A stretch of DNA of 8,105 nucleotides, taken from positions 1 through 8,105 of the forward strand of contig CAMFHW010000170.1 of NCBI GenBank assembly GCA_945952175.1, in the 5' to 3' direction. A program made the position numbers and the translations under genes. This document shows, one piece after another, positions 1 to 6,801 of this stretch. Each line of letters starts with the position of its first letter. The stretch's first letter is position 1. The notes beneath the pieces are model-generated. The model was not told where the DNA came from, ran no database searches, and was given only the letters and a program-made list of their open reading frames with translations. The DNA is from an uncultured Phenylobacterium sp. GTDB taxonomy: Bacteria > Pseudomonadota > Alphaproteobacteria > Caulobacterales > Caulobacteraceae.

Positions 1-1325
1 AAGGCCTGCCAGATCTCGTCGTAGAGGCCGGCCTTGCGGATCTCGTCGAGATAGATGGCGTCGGCCTGCTGCAGGACGGCGACCTTCTCGCGAGTGATCT
101 CGCCGGGGATGCGGATAGCCAGGCCCGGGCCCGGGAACGGATGGCGGCCGACGAAGGCCGGCGGCAGGCCGAGCTCGACGCCGAGGGCGCGAACCTCGTC
201 CTTGAAGAGCTCGCGCAGCGGCTCGACCAGCTTCAGCTTCATATAGTCCGGCAGGCCGCCGACATTGTGGTGGCTCTTGATCACCGCCGAAGGGCCGCCA
301 CGGGCCGAGACACTTTCGATCACGTCGGGATAGAGGGTGCCCTGGGCCAGGAAGGTCGCGCCCTCGGTCTTGGCGCTCTCCTTGTCGACCACGTCGATGA
401 AGAGCCGGCCGATGGTCTTGCGCTTGGTCTCGGGGTCGGAGACGCCGGCCAGCTCGCCGAGGAACAGGTCGCCGGCGTCCACATGGACCAGGGGGATGTT
501 GTAGTGGTCGCGGAACATGGTCACGACCTGGGTGGCCTCGTCCTTGCGCAGCAGGCCGGTGTCGACGAAGACGCAGGTCAGCTGGTCGCCGATCGCCTCG
601 TGGATCAGCACCGCGGCCACCGAGGAATCGACGCCGCCCGACAGGCCGCAGATCACCTTGCCGGCGCCGACCTGGGCGCGGATCTTTTCGACCATCTCCT
701 GGCGGAAACTCGCCATGGTCCAGTCGCCGCTAAGCCCCGCGATCCCATGGGTGAAGTTCTTCAGCATCTGGGCGCCGCGCGGGGTGTGGGCGACCTCGGG
801 GTGGAACTGGATGCCGTAGAATCGGCGGGCCTCGTCGGCGATCACCGCATAGGGGCTGCCCTCCGATGACGCCACGACCTGAAAGCCGTGCGGGATGGCG
901 GTGATCTTGTCGCCGTGGCTCATCCAGACGGTCTCGCTGGCGCCGATCTCGCCCAGGCCCGCCAGCAACGGGCTCTCACGCTCGATGCGGATCTCGGCGC
1001 GGCCGAACTCGCGGTGGTGTCCGCCCTCGACCTTGCCGCCCAGCTCGGCGCACAGGGTCATCTCGCCGTAGCAGATGCCCAGCACTGGCACGCCCAGCTC
1101 GAAGACCTTGTGGGTCACCGACGGGCTCTCGTCCTCGTGCACGCTGGCGGGACCGCCGGACAGGATCACCGCCTTCGGGGCGAAGGCGTCCAGCATGGCC
1201 TCGACCTTGTCGTAGGGATGAATCTCGCAATAGACGCCGCTCTCGCGCAGGCGCCGCGCGATGAGCTGGGTCACCTGGCTGCCGAAGTCGACGATCAGGA
1301 CGCGTTCGTGGGCGGGCTGGGTCAT
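1..1325 (-). CDS. guaA: GMP synthase (glutamine-hydrolysing), 3' end cut by window edge
   Basis: This enzyme converts XMP to GMP using ATP and ammonia from glutamine, the last step of guanine nucleotide synthesis in the cytoplasm. 441 codons are present; the usual length is about 520, so roughly 80 C-terminal residues (part of the dimerisation domain) lie outside the window. The N-terminal class I glutamine amidotransferase domain (about 8-190) shows the nucleophile elbow GICYGEM with Cys85, and His175/Glu177 in FHPE. The ATP pyrophosphatase domain follows, with the P-loop SGGVDSS at 229-235. The C-terminal GMP synthase part includes GRHPFPGPGLAIR at 393-405. The residue at 89 is Met where the family nearly always has Gln. 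The ATG overlaps the stop of the upstream methyltransferase gene (ATGA, 4 nt). No Shine-Dalgarno sequence is visible, so translation probably depends on coupling. The reading frame is continuous. Identification is secure. Confidence 0.97.
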   Translation of the reverse strand, partial: MTQPAHERVLIVDFGSQVTQLIARRLRESGVYCEIHPYDKVEAMLDAFAPKAVILSGGPASVHEDESPSVTHKVFELGVPVLGICYGEMTLCAELGGKVEGGHHREFGRAEIRIERESPLLAGLGEIGASETVWMSHGDKITAIPHGFQVVASSEGSPYAVIADEARRFYGIQFHPEVAHTPRGAQMLKNFTHGIAGLSGDWTMASFRQEMVEKIRAQVGAGKVICGLSGGVDSSVAAVLIHEAIGDQLTCVFVDTGLLRKDEATQVVTMFRDHYNIPLVHVDAGDLFLGELAGVSDPETKRKTIGRLFIDVVDKESAKTEGATFLAQGTLYPDVIESVSARGGPSAVIKSHHNVGGLPDYMKLKLVEPLRELFKDEVRALGVELGLPPAFVGRHPFPGPGLAIRIPGEITREKVAVLQQADAIYLDEIRKAGLYDEIWQA

Positions 1326-2611
1326 GAGCTGGCTTTCGGGGAGGTCTCGAGGACGGCGACGAAGAAGCCGTCGGTGTCCGAACTGGCGGGCGAGAGGCGC
1401 AGATAGCCCTGCGGCGTCAGGAAACGCAGCAGGTCGGGATGATCGGTGGCCGGCTTCAGGCGGAAGCCGGGTTGGCGCGCCAGGAAGGCCCCGACGCGAT
1501 CCTCGTCCTCCTCGGGCAGGACCGAACAGGTGACATAGACGATCCGGCCGCCGGGCTTGACGAAGCGGACGCCGAGGTCGAGCACGCCGTCCTGGTCGGC
1601 CATGCGCTGCTTGAGCGTGTCGGGCTTCAGCCGCCACTTGGTGTCTGGGTGGCGGCGCCACGCGCCCGTCCCGGTGCAGGGCGCGTCGATGAAGACGACG
1701 TCCATCTTGCCGTCCAGGCCTTTCAGCGCGTCGCCGGTCACCGGCGAGCGGACCTGAAGGTTGCGGATCCCCGCCCGGTCGCCGCGGCGGATAGTGTCCG
1801 CCAGGCGGCGCGCGTCGCTGTCATAGGCGTAGATCTGCCCGGTGTTGCCCATCATGGCGGCCAGGGCGAGGGTCTTGCCGCCGCCGCCGGCGCAGAGGTC
1901 AAGCACCTGGGCGCCCTTGACCTCGCCGGCGCAGGCCGCGGCGATCTGGGAGCCGAGGTCCTGCACCTCGAACCAGCCCTTGGAGAAGGCCGGGATGGTC
2001 TCGACGGCGCCGGCCCGCTCGGTCGGATCGGGAGCAGCAATGCGGAAGGCGGTCGCCAGGACGCCGGCCGGCGCGGCGTGCAGCGGCTGCAGCGCCTTGG
2101 CCCCGCGCTCGGGGTCGGTCTTCAACAGATTGACGCGCAGGTCGATGGGCGCGCGTTCGCTCAACGCGGCCCCCTCCCCGCCGGCGGCTTCGCCGAAGGC
2201 CCGGCGGAAGGACGGCTCAATCCAGTCGGGCACATCGGCCTGGACCGCGGGCGGCGCGGCGGCGAGGTCGGCCGACGCGGTGAAGGCGGCGGTTTCGGCC
2301 TCGGTCAGGGCGCCGGGACCGTGGGGCTCATCGCCCGCCGCCTCGGCGATGCGGTCGAGCGGCCAGGTCCAGTCGAAGGCCAGGACGCCGAGCGCCGCAG
2401 CGCGCGGGCTTTCGTCTCCCATCCGCCAGGCCAGCGAACGGCGCCGGCGCAGCATGTCCATGACCAGACCCGAGACCCAGGCGCGGTCCTTGGAGCCGGC
2501 GTACCGCGCGCTGTCGCCCCACGACTTCAGAGCCAGCTTCACCGGCCGATGGCGGGTCTCGATCTCGGTGAGCACCTCGATGGCCGCGGAAAGTCGGCCC
2601 CCGTCACGCAA
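1322..2611 (-). CDS. RsmB/NOP-family SAM-dependent RNA m5C methyltransferase
   Basis: Likely a cytosine-C5 RNA methyltransferase of 429 aa, the same length as E. coli RsmB, which acts on 16S rRNA. An N-terminal NusB-like helical region (about 1-140) is followed by a Rossmann methyltransferase domain. Visible motifs are RVN at 159-161, FEVQDLGSQ at 214-222, the SAM-binding motif VLDLCAGGGGKT at 236-247, motif IV DAPCTGTG at 309-316 with Cys312, motif VI TCSVLPEE at 361-368 with the catalytic-type Cys362, and a C-terminal DGFFVAV. Both cysteines expected for the m5C mechanism are present. The start is a TTG that overlaps the end of the MAPEG gene by 8 nt, with no Shine-Dalgarno sequence. I chose it because MRDGGR at the N-terminus matches my memory of relatives; the next in-frame option is a GTG at 2575. 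Alphaproteobacteria can carry more than one RsmB-like gene, so the RNA target is uncertain and no symbol is assigned. Confidence 0.9.
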   Translation of the reverse strand: MRDGGRLSAAIEVLTEIETRHRPVKLALKSWGDSARYAGSKDRAWVSGLVMDMLRRRRSLAWRMGDESPRAAALGVLAFDWTWPLDRIAEAAGDEPHGPGALTEAETAAFTASADLAAAPPAVQADVPDWIEPSFRRAFGEAAGGEGAALSERAPIDLRVNLLKTDPERGAKALQPLHAAPAGVLATAFRIAAPDPTERAGAVETIPAFSKGWFEVQDLGSQIAAACAGEVKGAQVLDLCAGGGGKTLALAAMMGNTGQIYAYDSDARRLADTIRRGDRAGIRNLQVRSPVTGDALKGLDGKMDVVFIDAPCTGTGAWRRHPDTKWRLKPDTLKQRMADQDGVLDLGVRFVKPGGRIVYVTCSVLPEEDEDRVGAFLARQPGFRLKPATDHPDLLRFLTPQGYLRLSPASSDTDGFFVAVLETSPKASS

Positions 2612-3002
2612 GGAAGATCGCCGTCACGATCATGCCGATCCCCGCCAGGCTGACCATCCAGATCAAGGTGCGCAGGCGCGGGATGCCGGCCGCATAGACC
2701 GGCACGTAGAGGGCGCGGGCCGCCACATAGAGGCCCGAACCCCAGAGGGTCAGGGTTCCGAGCTTGGCCGCCAGGTAGGCGACCAGCACGGCGGCGGCGA
2801 AGAAGGGGAAGGTCTCCATGAAGTTGCGGAACGCGCGGTCCAGCCGGGCGGCGACGCCGTGGATCGGCATCGGCTCGTCGCGCGGGCCCGCCGCCCACTT
2901 CAGGTCCTGCTGGCCCCGCGCGGCGACGGCCGCCCAGAGCAGCTGGACGATCCCCACCACGATGGCCGCGGCGAGGAGCTGGAGTTCGGCGGCGGTCTTC
3001 AT
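2604..3002 (-). CDS. MAPEG family membrane protein
   Basis: A 132-residue integral membrane protein of the MAPEG type (membrane-associated proteins in eicosanoid and glutathione metabolism). Four hydrophobic segments are visible at about 5-27, 64-80, 85-106 and 112-131. The characteristic stretch between helices 1 and 2 is RAFRNFMETFPFFAAA, with Asn60, Glu63 and Pro66. The later RALYVPVYAAGIPRLR is also typical of bacterial members. Relatives in eukaryotes conjugate or isomerise glutathione and eicosanoid substrates; most bacterial members have no known substrate, and none is inferred here. The gene starts 8 nt after the guaB stop. An AGGG Shine-Dalgarno sequence (3009-3012) overlaps that stop codon, six nucleotides before the ATG. 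The gene ends 8 nt inside the methyltransferase gene. It therefore lies inside the gua cluster, although no role in purine synthesis is evident. Confidence 0.88.
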   Translation of the reverse strand: MKTAAELQLLAAAIVVGIVQLLWAAVAARGQQDLKWAAGPRDEPMPIHGVAARLDRAFRNFMETFPFFAAAVLVAYLAAKLGTLTLWGSGLYVAARALYVPVYAAGIPRLRTLIWMVSLAGIGMIVTAIFLA

Positions 3003-3010
3003 GGCGCGCC

Positions 3011-4471
3011 CTAGGCCGGCGCCGAGTAGTTGGGCGCCTCGCGGGTCATCATCACGTCGTGGACATGGCTTTCGCGCAGGCCCGCGCCGGTGATGCGGAT
3101 GAACCGCGCCTTCTCCTGGAAGCTCGTCATGTCGGCGGCGCCGACATAGCCCATGGCCGCCCGCAGGCCGCCGACCATCTGGTGCAGGATGCCGCCGATC
3201 GGGCCCTTGTAGGCCACCTGGCCCTCAATGCCCTCGGGCACCAGTTTCAGGGCCGAGACGTCCTTCTGGAAGTAGCGGTCGGCGGAACCGGAGCCCATGG
3301 CGCCCAGCGAGCCCATGCCGCGATAGGCCTTGTAGGAGCGGCCCTGGGAGAGGAACACCTCGCCCGGCGCCTCGTCGGTGCCGGCGAAGGCCGAGCCCAT
3401 CATGGCCACGTGCGCGCCCATGGCGATCGCCTTGGCCAGATCACCTGAATACTTGATGCCGCCGTCGGCGATCACCGGGACCCCGGAACCCTGGGCGGCG
3501 CGGACGGCGTCGGCGATGGCGGTCAGCTGCGGCACGCCCACGCCCGCGACGATGCGGGTGGTGCAGATCGAGCCCGGGCCGATGCCCACCTTCACGGCGT
3601 CGGCGCCCGCCTCGATCAGGGCGCGGGCGCCGTCATAGGTGGCGATGTTGCCGGCGACGATCTGGACCCGGTTGGCCTCGCGGCGCAGCCGGCCGACCGC
3701 CTTGGCGACCTCGGAGTTGTGGCCGTGGGCGGTGTCGATCACCACCACATCGACCCCGGCGTCGACCAGGGCCATGGAGCGCTCGAAGCCGCCGTCGCCG
3801 ACGGTCGAGGCCGCGCCGACCAGCAGGCGGCCCTGGGCGTCCTTGGCCGCGGCCGGGTGGGCCTGGGCCTTCTCCATGTCCTTGACCGTGATCAGGCCCA
3901 CGGCGCGATAGGCGTCGTCGACCACGATCAGGCGCTCGATCTTGTGGCGGCGGAGCAGGTCCTGCGCCTCGGCCTGGCTGACGCCCTCCTTGACCGTGAC
4001 CAGGTTCTCCGTGGTCATCAGCGCCTTGGCGGGCACGTCGCCGGAGCCTTCGAACCGCATGTCGCGGTTGGTCAGGATGCCGACCAGCTTGCCGCTGCCG
4101 GGCTCGACCACCGGGAAGCCAGAGATCTTGCGCCGCGCCTTGATCTCGCGGACCTCGCTCAGCCGGGTGTCCGGATGGATGGTCAGCGGGTTGATGACCA
4201 TGCCGCTTTCGTAGCGCTTCACCTCGCGCACCTGGTCGGCCTGTTCCTCGACCGTCAGGTTGCGGTGAAGGATCCCCATGCCGCCGGCCTGGGCCATGGC
4301 AATGGCCAGGCGGCTCTCGGTCACGGTGTCCATCGCCGACGAAACGATCGGGATGTTCAGACTGATTTCGCGCGTGAACTTGGTGGCGGTGTCCACCTGG
4401 GTCGGCATCACATCGGACGGACCCGGTTCGAGCAAAACGTCGTCGAAGGTGAGCCCTTCGCGAATCTCCAT
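3011..4471 (-). CDS. guaB: IMP dehydrogenase
   Basis: This enzyme oxidises IMP to XMP with NAD+, the committed and rate-limiting step of guanine nucleotide synthesis in the cytoplasm. From the ATG at 4471 it has 486 residues, the normal family length. The N-terminus MEIREGLTFDDVLLEP is typical. The TIM barrel is interrupted by a CBS-domain pair (about 93-205), which in this family binds adenine or guanine nucleotides. The catalytic loop GPGSICTTR carries Cys303. Asp246 (VIDTAHG), Asp336 (ADGGIKYSG) and the flap residues Arg399-Tyr400 (SADRYFQ) are present. Three in-frame ATGs compete: 4543, 4483 and 4471. I prefer 4471 because it has GGAGAG just upstream, matches the usual N-terminus, and suits the promoter-like sequence at 4495-4524. 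It heads the probable operon with the MAPEG, methyltransferase and guaA genes. Confidence 0.96.
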   Translation of the reverse strand: MEIREGLTFDDVLLEPGPSDVMPTQVDTATKFTREISLNIPIVSSAMDTVTESRLAIAMAQAGGMGILHRNLTVEEQADQVREVKRYESGMVINPLTIHPDTRLSEVREIKARRKISGFPVVEPGSGKLVGILTNRDMRFEGSGDVPAKALMTTENLVTVKEGVSQAEAQDLLRRHKIERLIVVDDAYRAVGLITVKDMEKAQAHPAAAKDAQGRLLVGAASTVGDGGFERSMALVDAGVDVVVIDTAHGHNSEVAKAVGRLRREANRVQIVAGNIATYDGARALIEAGADAVKVGIGPGSICTTRIVAGVGVPQLTAIADAVRAAQGSGVPVIADGGIKYSGDLAKAIAMGAHVAMMGSAFAGTDEAPGEVFLSQGRSYKAYRGMGSLGAMGSGSADRYFQKDVSALKLVPEGIEGQVAYKGPIGGILHQMVGGLRAAMGYVGAADMTSFQEKARFIRITGAGLRESHVHDVMMTREAPNYSAPA

Positions 4472-4475
4472 GAGA

Positions 4476-4481
4476 CTCTCC
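4476..4481 (-). promoter_or_regulatory. Shine-Dalgarno sequence deciding the guaB start
   Basis: GGAGAG lies 4 nt before the ATG at 4471 (6 nt if only GGAG pairs). It partly overlaps the alternative ATG at 4483, which has no such sequence of its own. This favours the shorter GuaB starting MEIREG. Confidence 0.55.
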
Positions 4482-4494
4482 ATTTTGCGGGCCG

Positions 4495-4524
4495 CGTATA
4501 ACGGTAGGGGGGGCCTGGCGGCAA
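4495..4524 (-). promoter_or_regulatory. Putative promoter of the guaB cluster
   Basis: On the minus strand TTGCCG (4519-4524) is followed, after 18 nt, by TATACG (4495-4500); read as TTATAC the spacer is 17 nt. Each hexamer matches the sigma-70 consensus at about 4 of 6 positions. Transcription would start near 4488, giving a leader of about 17 nt to the ATG at 4471 and almost none to the ATG at 4483. The call rests on eye matching to a weakly conserved consensus; read-through from the MFS gene is also possible. Confidence 0.35.
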
Positions 4525-4539
4525 GGGCGTCGTCGGGGG

Positions 4540-5766
4540 TCATGCGGTCTGATCCTCCAGGATTGGGCGGGCGGCGCGGTCGAGGCCGAAGGTCATGGCG
4601 AACATGACGAGGCAAAGCAGGGACGAGAGGCCAAGCGCGAACTGCGGCGAACGCTCCAACGCGAGGCCATAGATGGCGGGTCCGCCGATCTGGGCGATCT
4701 GGGCGGGGCGCGACAAAAGGGCCGAGCGATAGGCGTAGCCGCGGCGGCCGAAGAGGTTCAGCGGGAGCACGCCCTTGGCGACGGTGAGCATGCCGTTGCC
4801 GGCGCCCTGCCCCAGGGCGAGGGCCGGCGCGGCCAGGGGGCCGGCGACCAGGACCGCCAGGGCGCCCAGCGGGTGCATCAGGGTCGCGGCGCGGGTGGCG
4901 AACAGCGGCGGGAAACGGCGCAGGACAGTGAACTCGGCCAGCCGCACCGAGACCGCCGCGATCCCGACCAGGGCGGCGGTCGAGGCGGCCCGGGTGGGCG
5001 ACAGGCCGAGCGCGGTGAGCAGCCGGGGCAGATGGGCGCTCATGCAGGTGGAGATGAACCAGGCGCAGGCGAAGAGCACGGTGAGCTGGATCATGCGGCG
5101 ATCCCAGAGCACCGGCTCGGCGGGCGCGTCGTCGTCCGGCGCGGCGTGACGGCCCCGGACTGCCGGGACCAGCCAGACGGCGAGCGGCAGGCAAATCAGC
5201 AGGTGCACGCCGGCCCAGGCGAAGCAGGCGCCGCGCCAGCCGAGGTGCTGTTCCAGGAACAGCGTGGCGGGCCAGCCCAGGCTGGAGCCCAGGCCACCGA
5301 TCAGGGCGACGCCGGTGATCGGTCGCCGGGCCTCGTCGCCGAACAGCTCGACCAGGATCGCGAAGGGCGTGCCGTAGAGGCCGAGCGCCATGCCGACGCC
5401 GAGGAGGGACAGGGCGCCGGCGAGGACCAGGACGTTCTGGCTGAGGCCGATCGCGGCCAGGGCGAAGGCGAAGGTGATATTAGAGGCGATCAGGGGGGTT
5501 TTGCCGCCGCGGGCGTCGATCCAGCGGCCGGCGCTGGGCGCGGCCAGGGCGCTGGCCGCCAAGGCCAGCGACATCAGGCCGACGACGAGGCTGGGCTTGA
5601 GGCCGAGGTCGGCGGCCATGCCGTCGCCGAGCACGCCCATCAGGTAGAAGCTGGAGGCGAAGGCGAGCATCTGGCCGGCGCCGAGGCCGAGGGTCAGGAT
5701 CGCGGAGGAGGATCGGGCCGCCATGGCGAGCTTGTGCGCCGATTGCCGTTTCGAGGAAATCGACAT
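4540..5766 (-). CDS. MFS transporter, substrate unknown
   Basis: A major facilitator superfamily protein of 408 residues from the ATG at 5766, or 411 from a GTG at 5775. It is a proton-coupled or facilitated transporter of the inner membrane. About twelve hydrophobic segments can be followed. The loop between helices 2 and 3 has the MFS motif A pattern, GRWIDARGGKTPL (ending at about residue 92). A hydrophilic central loop rich in Asp, Ala and Pro (GRHAAPDDDAPAEP) separates the two six-helix halves. No residues that I can see identify the substrate. It is divergent from a LysR regulator with start codons 12 nt apart or less, so regulation by that protein is likely. A siderophore receptor lies beyond the regulator, but a link to iron is only a guess. 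Neither possible start has a Shine-Dalgarno sequence; a leaderless mRNA is possible. The stop TGA is 68 nt upstream of the guaB ATG chosen here. Confidence 0.9.
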   Translation of the reverse strand: MSISSKRQSAHKLAMAARSSSAILTLGLGAGQMLAFASSFYLMGVLGDGMAADLGLKPSLVVGLMSLALAASALAAPSAGRWIDARGGKTPLIASNITFAFALAAIGLSQNVLVLAGALSLLGVGMALGLYGTPFAILVELFGDEARRPITGVALIGGLGSSLGWPATLFLEQHLGWRGACFAWAGVHLLICLPLAVWLVPAVRGRHAAPDDDAPAEPVLWDRRMIQLTVLFACAWFISTCMSAHLPRLLTALGLSPTRAASTAALVGIAAVSVRLAEFTVLRRFPPLFATRAATLMHPLGALAVLVAGPLAAPALALGQGAGNGMLTVAKGVLPLNLFGRRGYAYRSALLSRPAQIAQIGGPAIYGLALERSPQFALGLSSLLCLVMFAMTFGLDRAARPILEDQTA

Positions 5767-5801
5767 ATTGAGCACTCGATGTTCGATAATCTCACATCGA
5801 A
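5751..5801. promoter_or_regulatory. Divergent control region with TCGAT inverted repeats
   Basis: TTCGAT (5782-5787) and ATCGAA (5796-5801) form a perfect 6-bp inverted repeat with an 8-nt spacer. ATCGA (5759-5763) and TCGAT (5776-5780) form a second pair with a 12-nt spacer. A TCGAG occurs at 5751. The group spans both start codons of the divergent MFS and LysR genes. LysR proteins usually bind partly palindromic sites at such places, so this is a candidate operator. The spacing does not give a clean T-N11-A box. A plus-strand TTGCCG at 5743 with TATTGA at 5766 (17-nt spacer) could start a leaderless LysR transcript. Confidence 0.4.
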
Positions 5802-6672
5802 TGCGACACCATCGCTGAACGCGCTACGGGCCTTCGAGGCCATGGCGCGGACCGGACGGGCGACGCTGGCGGCGGAGGAGCTGCACGTCACCCATTCGGC
5901 GGTGAGCCGCCAGGTGAAGGCCCTGGAGGAGTCCCTCGGCGTCAAGCTGTTCACCGGGCCGAAGAACCGACTGGAACTCACGGAAGCAGGACGAGAACTC
6001 CTCCCCTCCCTCACCGAGGCCTTCGACCGGATCGCGTGGGCCGTGCGCCAGGTGCGGCGGGACGGCGACGACCTGAAGCTGGCCGTCAACGCGTCGGTCT
6101 CGGTGAAGTGGCTGATCCCGCGCCTGGGCGGCTTCGCGGCTGCACGGCCCAATGTGCGCCTGCAACTCGAGGAGCTGGCGCCCCAGGCGACCTCGCACCG
6201 CGGAGCCGACGCGGTGATCCGCATCCTGCCCTCGAGCCGACTGGCGGAGCCTGGCGTAACGCCCTTCATCCCGAACCATATCGGCCCGGTGCTGAGCCCG
6301 GCCCTGGCCGCACGCCACGCCGATCCGCTGCTCGCGCCCCGCCTGGCGGCTCAGACCCACCCGCAAGGCTGGGCGATCTGGGCGGCGCTGGCGGGGGTGG
6401 AGTTGCCTCCCGCGGCGGAGCGGCCGTTCGCGCACCTGCACTTCGCGATGGACGCCGCCCTGGCCGGCCTGGGCGTGGCGGTCCTGCCCTGGCCGCTGGT
6501 CGCCGAGGACGTGATCGCCGGCCGGCTAGCGGCGCCTCTGGGCTTCCGCCGCGCGGAGAGCGCGTTCGCGCTGATCGCGACACCGGGTCGGCACGAGCGC
6601 GCCTTGGCCCAGCTGACCGCCTGGCTGGTGGCCGAGGGCTCCAAGATCCCACCAGCCCCGACCCCGCCCTAA
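5779..6672 (+). CDS. LysR-family transcriptional regulator, GcvA-like
   Basis: A 297-residue LysR-type regulator, normal family length. The N-terminal winged helix-turn-helix covers about residues 11-70: PSLNALRAFEAMARTG, then the recognition part HVTHSAVSRQVKALEESLG (37-55) and KLF, ending with LELTEAGREL. A linker helix follows. The effector-binding domain (about 95-290) begins LKLAVNASVSVKWLIPRLGGFAAARP, the style of the GcvA-like subgroup. Such proteins bind DNA as tetramers and respond to a small molecule; here neither the effector nor the target is known. The ATG at 5779 is the only sensible start, because the helix-turn-helix begins about ten residues in. The frame stays open far upstream, but only as antisense of the MFS gene. 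No Shine-Dalgarno sequence is visible. The regulator probably controls the divergent MFS gene and itself. Confidence 0.93.
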   Translation: MFDNLTSNATPSLNALRAFEAMARTGRATLAAEELHVTHSAVSRQVKALEESLGVKLFTGPKNRLELTEAGRELLPSLTEAFDRIAWAVRQVRRDGDDLKLAVNASVSVKWLIPRLGGFAAARPNVRLQLEELAPQATSHRGADAVIRILPSSRLAEPGVTPFIPNHIGPVLSPALAARHADPLLAPRLAAQTHPQGWAIWAALAGVELPPAAERPFAHLHFAMDAALAGLGVAVLPWPLVAEDVIAGRLAAPLGFRRAESAFALIATPGRHERALAQLTAWLVAEGSKIPPAPTPP

Positions 6673-6710
6673 CCGTCGCTTGCAGCGCCAGCGCGACCAC
6701 ATCCTCAATT
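6673..6710. other. Spacer between the LysR gene and the receptor control region
   Basis: This short stretch follows the LysR stop codon. It has a possible weak hairpin (GTCGC at 6675-6679 with GCGAC at 6693-6697) but no T tract, so I do not call a terminator. Nothing else is recognised. Confidence 0.4.
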
Positions 6711-6731
6711 TGCGAATGACTCGCACTCGCA
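6711..6731. promoter_or_regulatory. Fur-box-like palindrome upstream of the TonB receptor
   Basis: The arms TGCGAATG and CACTCGCA surround a 5-nt centre and pair at 7 of 8 positions. The inner 19 bp agree with the classical Fur consensus at about 11 of 19 positions by hand alignment. The site abuts the -35-like TTGACT (6732-6737) ahead of a siderophore receptor gene. Repression by Fur with iron is the simplest reading. Another metal-responsive Fur-family protein could bind instead. Confidence 0.55.
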
Positions 6732-6760
6732 TTGACTCGACGGAGCGGCGCGAGCTATCC
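6732..6760 (+). promoter_or_regulatory. Putative promoter of the TonB receptor gene
   Basis: TTGACT (6732-6737) is followed after 17 nt by CTATCC (6755-6760). Together with the preceding G this resembles the GCTA-type -10 element of Caulobacter housekeeping promoters. A start near 6766 would leave a leader of about 35 nt. It is flanked by the Fur-like site at 6711-6731 and a weaker one at 6767-6787. Confidence 0.4.
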
Positions 6761-6766
6761 GCTTTT

Positions 6767-6787
6767 TGCGAATAGTTCTTAACTGCA
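6767..6787. promoter_or_regulatory. Second, weaker Fur-like site
   Basis: This 21-bp stretch starts with the same seven bases, TGCGAAT, as the site at 6711 and ends in CTGCA. The arms pair at 5 of 8 positions. It lies just after the predicted transcription start, a place where a repressor would block RNA polymerase. The symmetry is weak, so it may be chance. Confidence 0.3.
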
Positions 6788-6801
6788 TATCGAGCCTTCC
6801 C

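Noticed and set aside
121..136. Repeated CCCGGG palindromes.
   Set aside because: They simply encode the conserved Pro-Gly-Pro-Gly of GuaA.
1439..2653. Long plus-strand open frames (up to 404 codons) opposite the methyltransferase and MAPEG genes; similar ones lie opposite guaA and guaB.
   Set aside because: They are antisense to clearly recognisable genes and have no recognisable domains. Long antisense frames are expected at this GC content.
4484..5194. Open frame upstream of guaB that would extend IMP dehydrogenase to 727 residues.
   Set aside because: It overlaps the MFS gene on the same strand in another frame and has Arg/Pro/Ala-rich, unstructured composition. The conserved enzyme begins at MEIREG.
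4873..6672. A 599-codon plus-strand open frame that runs into the LysR gene, which might suggest a much longer regulator.
   Set aside because: The first 302 codons are antisense to the MFS gene and give a low-complexity Gly/Ala/Glu/Gln/Arg-rich product typical of high-GC shadow frames. The last 297 residues are a complete LysR protein.
6675..6697. Hairpin after the LysR gene as a terminator.
   Set aside because: The stem is only 5 bp with a long loop, and no run of T follows.
6766..6801. TTG start for the TonB receptor.
   Set aside because: It coincides with the predicted transcription start and Fur-like site and has no Shine-Dalgarno sequence. The ATG at 6802 already gives a complete hydrophobic signal segment.
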